The notes under the pieces were generated by a model. The model worked only from the letters and a program-made list of their open reading frames with translations, was not told the DNA's origin and made no database searches. From Gossypium raimondii (taxonomy: Eukaryota; Streptophyta; Magnoliopsida; Malvales; Malvaceae): a stretch of 64,000 bases of DNA. The position numbers and the translations under genes are program-made. Location of the stretch: contig NC_068574.1 in NCBI RefSeq assembly GCF_025698545.1, positions 45,222,014 to 45,286,013 on the forward strand, written 5' to 3'. Below are positions 59,421 through 64,000 of the stretch, piece by piece; the first letter of the stretch is position 1; each line of letters opens with the position of its first letter.

Positions 59421-59430
59421 ACGCGTGTCC
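59421..59430 (+). promoter_or_regulatory. ABA-response coupling-type element (CE3-like) of LEA5
   Basis: ACGCGTGTCC matches the core of coupling element CE3 and overlaps an ABRE-like CGTGT core. It lies 75 bases before the TATA box. Such sites bind bZIP factors during ABA and drought signalling, which suits a LEA gene. Confidence 0.55.
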
Positions 59431-59504
59431 GCTCCCAAGAAAATGACTCCACGACTCAGCTAATAAGGCCCAACCCAGCCCACATCATTACCTCTCTCTT
59501 ACAC

Positions 59505-59512
59505 TATAAATA
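59505..59512 (+). promoter_or_regulatory. TATA box of LEA5
   Basis: TATAAATA lies 228 bases before the ATG. Upstream are GGCCCAA and AGCCCA words (59466-59481) that fit site II or TCP-type elements. Confidence 0.75.
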
Positions 59513-59732
59513 CATAACCCCTTCAAACCCTAACCTTCATCTTCTTCATCAATACAAAGAGCAGGAAAACAAGAAAAGCAGAGCCGCATCGCTTTTTGCT
59601 AGCTAAGCTACTGTGGGAGTTATTGTTCTTCAGAACAGCTTCTGCAGTAGCTAATAATATCGTTATATATTATATAAATTTTATACATCCTTTTTACCCT
59701 ACAACTCCATATATAAGCAAGTAAAAATAAAT

Positions 59733-60149
59733 ATGGCTCGCTCTGTTTCTTCCTTTAAGCTCCTTGGTGCTTCTGTTTTTGATGGTCTTTATGTCTCCAT
59801 ATCAAGGTAACCGTGTGTGTGTTTTTTTCAAAATCCTTTGTATATGGTTTTTGGCTTAATTTTTTTTTTTTGGTTATTGATAATGATTTGGGGTTGTCTT
59901 TAAAGGAGAGGTTACTCGGGTGCACCGCCGGCGGCAGTTACGGCTAGCTTTGGTAGGCCTGGGGCGATGGGGAAAGTGGAACGAAGAGATGCGATGAAAG
60001 AGTCGTCGTCGTCGGAGACAAGGGCTTATTCTTCAGCTTGGGCGCCTGACCCTGTTACGGGGTATTACCGGCCGGAGAATTGTGGGGCTGAGATCGATGC
60101 GGCGGAGCTCCGGGAGATGTTGTTGAATCACAGGGTTAGATCACAGTAG
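59733..60149 (+). CDS. LEA5: Late embryogenesis abundant protein Lea5 (LEA_3 / SAG21 type)
   Basis: Two exons, 59733-59806 and 59906-60149, with a 99-base intron that splits an Arg codon, give 105 residues. The N-terminus MARSVSSFKLLGASVFDGLY looks like a mitochondrial targeting peptide, in line with the SAG21 relatives. The middle reads RRGYSGAPPAAVTASFGR, then GKVERRDAMKESSSS. The family hallmark WAPDPVTGYYRPEN follows, and it ends AELREMLLNHRVRSQ. This is the length and sequence I remember for cotton Lea5. The protein is largely disordered and protects cells from drying and oxidative stress. The start is the first ATG after a roughly 200-base leader. No defects were seen. A CE3-like site and TATA box lie upstream. 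Confidence 0.95.
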
Positions 60150-60800
60150 AAACTTGCCACCGCATGTGATCACCGTAGCAGAGCAGAGCCATAATGTTTT
60201 GCAGATGTTTGGGTGCCTTTGTATTTTGTTTTGGTTTTGAGTTCAAAATCTTTTATCTTAATAGTCGGTAGTTTTTTCGTATAAAGAGTGTAGTGTGCTG
60301 AACTTTAAGCTAAAGCAGAAAATTAACTAAATTACCATTTTACTTTTTTCTAAGTTAGTTTATATATAAATTATATTATTATAACATTAAGATTGAATAA
60401 TTATGAAATTAGTAATTAAATATTTTAAGAATAAATATTAAAATTATATATGTTATGTATCAACTTTAATTTAGTATATTTGTATATATTAACTTTAATT
60501 TTGATTTAGTTTTTTCATTTTGCTAATCCTATTTAGAGCATTTTATTGTTAAGTTACATTTAAATTATTGACATGGTATTTTGTAAGCTTAAAAAGCAAG
60601 CAAACAAATTTAAGAAAACCAAATTTTCTAAGGAAATAAAAACCTTTTTGTTTAATTTTTAATATAGGTGAAAATAATTTAAGTTTATTGGATTGTTTTT
60701 CAACCTAATAAAATGTCATGTTAATAATTTAGACATGATTTAAGAAAAATTATGCCACATAGATAATGGAATTAGTGAAATGTGAAAATTGAACCAAAAT
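60150..60800. other. 3' region of LEA5 and AT-rich spacer
   Basis: The first 150 bases look like the 3' UTR of LEA5. The rest is AT-rich with no reading frame, up to the LTR at 60801. Confidence 0.5.
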
Positions 60801-61347
60801 TGTTGGCAACAAAAAGTACGAATAGAAAATATTGGACACAAATATTGACGTGGAAAAATTCTTCTAAAGAAGATAAAAAATCATGGGTAAAGAAAATTTC
60901 ATTAAAATGGCAAAAAATTGAGTAAGAGTATAATATGAAGAAAAATTAAAACAAGCCCTCAAATTTCGAAAAATACGAAACTCTTTGGTTAAAACACAAA
61001 ATTTTTTTAAACTCTCTTTTGCTGTGTTGTTTAATTAATCTCTCTAGAATTGCTAAAAGTCCTATTTATAGGTTGAAATTCGTAGGCTAATATGATGAAA
61101 ATACCCCTGGAGTTATTAGAGTTCGATTGGAAAAAGATAGTAGAGTTTAACTAGGAGAAGAAACTCGGTTTAGTAGGGAACATGTCGCTACGTCATGATG
61201 TCGTTAATCAGCTCGTCGAGACGTCACATGTCGCATCATCGGGACATCGATTTCTTATTATCGAGACATGTGTCGCGTCGTCGAGACGTCAGCTCTTTCT
61301 CGTGGCGATGTCGACTCTATTTCATCCAAAATGCAAGGCACACTTCA
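60801..61347 (-). repeat. 3' LTR of the right-hand copia element
   Basis: 547 bp. On the minus strand it starts TGAAGTGTGCCTTGC after the polypurine tract and ends GTTGCCAACA. Inside (61190-61300) are imperfect repeats of CGTCGAGACGTCA. The 5 bases at its outer side are AAAAT; the partner duplication is outside the window. Confidence 0.8.
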
Positions 61348-61361
61348 CAAATCTCCACCTT
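61348..61361 (-). other. Polypurine tract of the right-hand copia element
   Basis: On the minus strand AAGGTGGAGATTTG directly precedes the 3' LTR. This is the classic copia tract. Confidence 0.85.
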
Positions 61362-61548
61362 GATTCGTATTTTCACAACGCATTATTTGTCGAGCCTTTT
61401 CATGGGCCTAACTCATTCTTTCCAGGATACTGACCAAGTGTAAACAATGTTTGAACTTAGAAACTGGAAGGCTTTTGGTCATCATACCGACTGGATTATT
61501 TTCTATGTCGAACTTATAAATCTGAACATATCTTTGAGCAACCACCTC

Positions 61549-62084
61549 CTAAACAAAGTGATATCGAATATCCATGTTCTTTGTCCTTTCGTGATGCATT
61601 TGATCCTTAGTGAGATGTATAGCACTTTGACTATCGCAATATACAACAGTCGCATTGTGTTTATTAAACAACTCCCCGAATAAGCCTCTCAACCAAATGA
61701 TTTCTTTCATAGCTTCTTTGATTGCCATATATCTAGCTTCGATAGTCGATATAGCCACAGTGGCTTGAAACGTGGCTTTCCAACTAATGACGCATTTACC
61801 AAAAACAAATAGATATCCCGTGAGGGATCTTCTTTTGTCTAGATCTCCTGCATAATTTGAGTCTACGAAGCCCACTAGACCCTCTGAACTTCTTTTGAAC
61901 TCTAAACAAGTATTTGATGTCCCCTCAAGTATTTGAGAATCCACTTAACTGCTTGCCAATGTAATTTACCGGGTTTAGTCATGTATCTACTTACAACACT
62001 AATAGCATGTGAAATATCGGGACATGTGCAAACCATTGCGTACATTAAGCTTCTGACTGTATTGGAATAAGGAATTGAGGACAT
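61549..62084 (-). pseudogene. Copia RNase H
   Basis: The minus-strand frames 62084-61902 and 61944-61549 overlap with a frameshift. They read SLMYAMVCTCPDISHAISVV, KILKYLRGHQI, GFVDSNYAGDLDKRRSLTGY (first catalytic Asp), CVISWKATFQATVAISTIEA (Glu), then VVYCDSQSAIHLTKD (Asp) and HERTKNMDIRYHFV. All main catalytic residues are present, but the domain is split by the frameshift. Confidence 0.88.
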
Positions 62085-62994
62085 ATACTTTTCTTCATCT
62101 TCAGTTTGTGGTCACTTTGAAGCTGAAAGTTTGAAGTGTGCAGCTAAGGGAGTACTAACCGGTTTTGGAGTTTTGCATTCTAAACTACTTGAGAATTCTT
62201 TCGATGTATCTCTGCTGAGACAAAAACATCTTCTGAAGCTTCTATCTCTGGAAATTTCTATCCCTTAGATTTTTTTAGCTACACCAAGGTCCTTCATCTT
62301 GAATTTAGAATAAATCATGGTTTTTAACCGATCAATTTCAGATGAATCCTTAGCCACAATTAGCATATCATCAACATAAAGCAGCAAATATATAAACAAT
62401 CCATCATCAAGACGATGCAAGTATACACAACTATCATACTTCATACAAAACCAATGTTTGACTTAAATGAATCAAACTTCTTATACCATTGACAAAGAGA
62501 CTACTTCAGGCTGTACAAAGATTTCTGTAGAAGGCAAATATGGTCTTCTTTGCCATCGATCCTAAAGCCTTTAGGTTGTTGCATATAAATATCCTCCTCT
62601 AGGTTGCCATGAAAGAATACAATTTTCACATCTAACTGCTCTAATTCAAGGTTGTATAATGCAAAAAGAGCTAACAATGCCTGAGTAGACGTATGCTTCA
62701 CAACATGAGAAAACACATCGTGAAAGTCAACTCCCTTCACTGGTGTCACCAACCTCACTTTATATCTGGTGTCACCTAGACCCAATCCTTCCTTTTGAAC
62801 ACCTAGTTGCAACAAATTATCTTCTTTTTGGTGGTTGGTTTCATGAGTTTCCAAGTTTTGTTCTTGTGAAGAGATTCCATTTCCTCTTCCATAATGACAA
62901 GCCACTTGCTCGAATCAAGAGCCTGAACTGCCTCAGAGTAATTGGAGAGATCGATTGAATCAATGCTCTCCGCAACACTTAGAGCGTATGCCAC
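62085..62994 (-). pseudogene. Copia reverse transcriptase
   Basis: It opens with YSEAVQALDSSKWLVIMEEE and SLHKNKTWKLM (62994-62803), the usual start of copia RT. After a frameshift it has RLVTPVKGVDFHDVFSHVVK, LELEQLDVKIVFFHGNLEED and IYMQQPKGFRIDGKED. The catalytic box LLLYVDDMLIVAKDSSE (62367-62378 for YVDD) is intact. Stops interrupt the chain near 62500 and 62280. Confidence 0.88.
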
Positions 62995-62999
62995 TAATT

Positions 63000-63470
63000 T
63001 TTTGTGACAATATTTTTATGGTGGCTTAATTTCTCGTATTTTCCTGTCCTGGGCTAACTTATAATTTTGTAGTTGAGATGTAAGAGTTTTGAGAGTCGAA
63101 TGGAGCCTTTAACTGATCTAAAGTGACTTCAGTACCCTTTTACAGATTTGAAACAACTTCAGGTTCACTTATATTACAATTTTTTCGTGACAGTGCGACG
63201 CCGCGAAATCCCTCGTTACAACGTCAACTCTGTTTGTCGTGTCGTCGTGACATTGTTGTTTGTGACGTTGCAACGCCACCATCTCTTTTTGGCTTCGACT
63301 CTACCTTGCCTAGGACATTTTGTTTTGTTTTGTCATTAAAAACAAATGGCTTCTTTCCCGGATGAAACATCATAGTTTCATCAAACGTTACATCTCCACT
63401 CATAATTGTTTTGTTTGTTTCTAGGCACCATAACTTAAAGCCTTTAACACAGACAACAAAATAAAAAAAA
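63000..63470 (-). other. Degraded copia linker between integrase and RT
   Basis: Frames on the minus strand contain WCLETNKTIMSGDVTFDETM (63440-63370), the integrase C-terminal part of copia elements. What follows is a poorly kept linker with CGACG-rich text (63190-63290). Confidence 0.6.
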
Positions 63471-64000
63471 ATACATATCACAATCCTTAGTTTAAAATTT
63501 CCCTGACTAACTTGTACATAAGCACGACAACCAAATTCTCTAAGGTTAAAGTAATTTGGAGGATCTCCCGACTATATCTCTTCAGGAACCTTTCCATCCA
63601 AAGCTTGATGTGGAGACCAGTTCACCAAGTAGCTTTCTAGGTTAGTGGCTTATACCCAAAACACCTTTTTCTAAGCCTACGTTGGAAAGTATATATCGGG
63701 CTTTCTCAAGTAAAGTTCTATTCATCCTTTCGACAACACCATTCTATTGTGGGGTACCAACAACTATGCGATGTCTTTCAATTCATTCTCAATTGCATTA
63801 ATCAGCTAAACAGAACTCAAGATAATTATCCATTCTTAATCGCTTTACGGACTTCCCAATCTGTTTTTCTAGTAAGGTTTTTCATTCTTGTGCTTCAACA
63901 AAATAAACCCCAACTTTCCTAGAGTGCTCGTCAATAAAAGTTAGAAGATATTTGCTACCTCCTTTAAAGACGACTAGAGCCGGACCCCATAAATCGAAAT
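63471..64000 (-). pseudogene. Copia integrase core, partial at window edge
   Basis: On the minus strand from 64000 the frame reads FDLWGPALVVFKGGSKYLLT and FIDEHSRKVGVYFVEA, then NGVVERMNRTLLEKARYIL (with the catalytic Glu in the VVERMNRT motif) and further on YFNLREFGCRAYV-like text with stops. The zinc-binding start lies outside the window. Confidence 0.75.

Larger units (their letters stand above)
60801..64000 (-). mobile_element. Ty1/copia element (minus strand), cut by window edge
   Basis: On the minus strand the order is integrase (at the right edge), RT, RNase H, polypurine tract, 3' LTR. Integrase before RT is the copia order. The 5' part lies beyond base 64000. Stops occur in most segments. 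Confidence 0.88.

Noticed and set aside
59406..59606. 66-codon open frame upstream of LEA5
   Set aside because: It spans the TATA box, so most of it would not be transcribed with LEA5. No conserved motif.
61182..61443. Plus-strand open frames across the copia LTR
   Set aside because: They lie antisense within the LTR and polypurine tract and have no conserved motif.

Overview
This window is plant nuclear DNA, almost certainly cotton (Gossypium). The evidence is spliced genes with GT/AG introns, a 105-residue LEA_3-family protein that I recognise as cotton Lea5, plant mobile domain (PMD) sequence, and Athila, Tekay-type and copia retrotransposons with plant-style primer sites. About four fifths of the sequence is transposon-derived. 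Only three host genes look intact: a seven-exon dienelactone-hydrolase-like gene (23017-27020, +), a two-exon phylloplanin-like secreted protein gene (29694-30254, +) and Lea5 (59733-60149, +). No tRNA, rRNA or CRISPR feature was found.

Layout. 1-3685 is the 3' part of an Athila-like Ty3/gypsy element. It runs into a decayed Tekay-like chromovirus (3937-7362). 7443-20501 is a minus-strand PMD gene split by a complete Athila-like element (8246-19402, target duplication CATGT). 20510-22950 is AT-rich with possible MITEs. 22950-30450 holds the hydrolase and phylloplanin-like genes. 31907-35798 is a long-terminal-inverted-repeat, Mutator-like element (9-bp duplication TAAGTAATA). It contains a solo LTR (32167-34470, ATGAT) and a MITE. 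36083-43252 is a gutted minus-strand copia element carrying a MITE, a solo LTR (37613-39751, AAAAG) and an LTR-like block that hosts a hAT-type MITE. 43798-58695 is a PIF/Harbinger element (TAA duplication). Its second, Myb-like gene is interrupted by a complete 9.4-kb minus-strand Tekay-like element (47933-57312, TGTTG). Lea5 follows. From 60801 to the right edge is a minus-strand copia element entered from its 3' LTR.

How the parts relate. Most of the window is a stack of datable insertions. At least nine insertion sites can be resolved to the base by matching target duplications. In two cases (PMD gene, Harbinger Myb gene) the host reading frame continues exactly across the insertion when one duplication copy is removed. 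All transposon coding regions seen carry stops, frameshifts or lost catalytic residues, so none looks autonomous. I found no clearly new functional system. The observation most worth pursuing is the post-pol open reading frame of the Athila-like family. It is present in two diverged copies and looks like a soluble, highly charged protein rather than an envelope protein.
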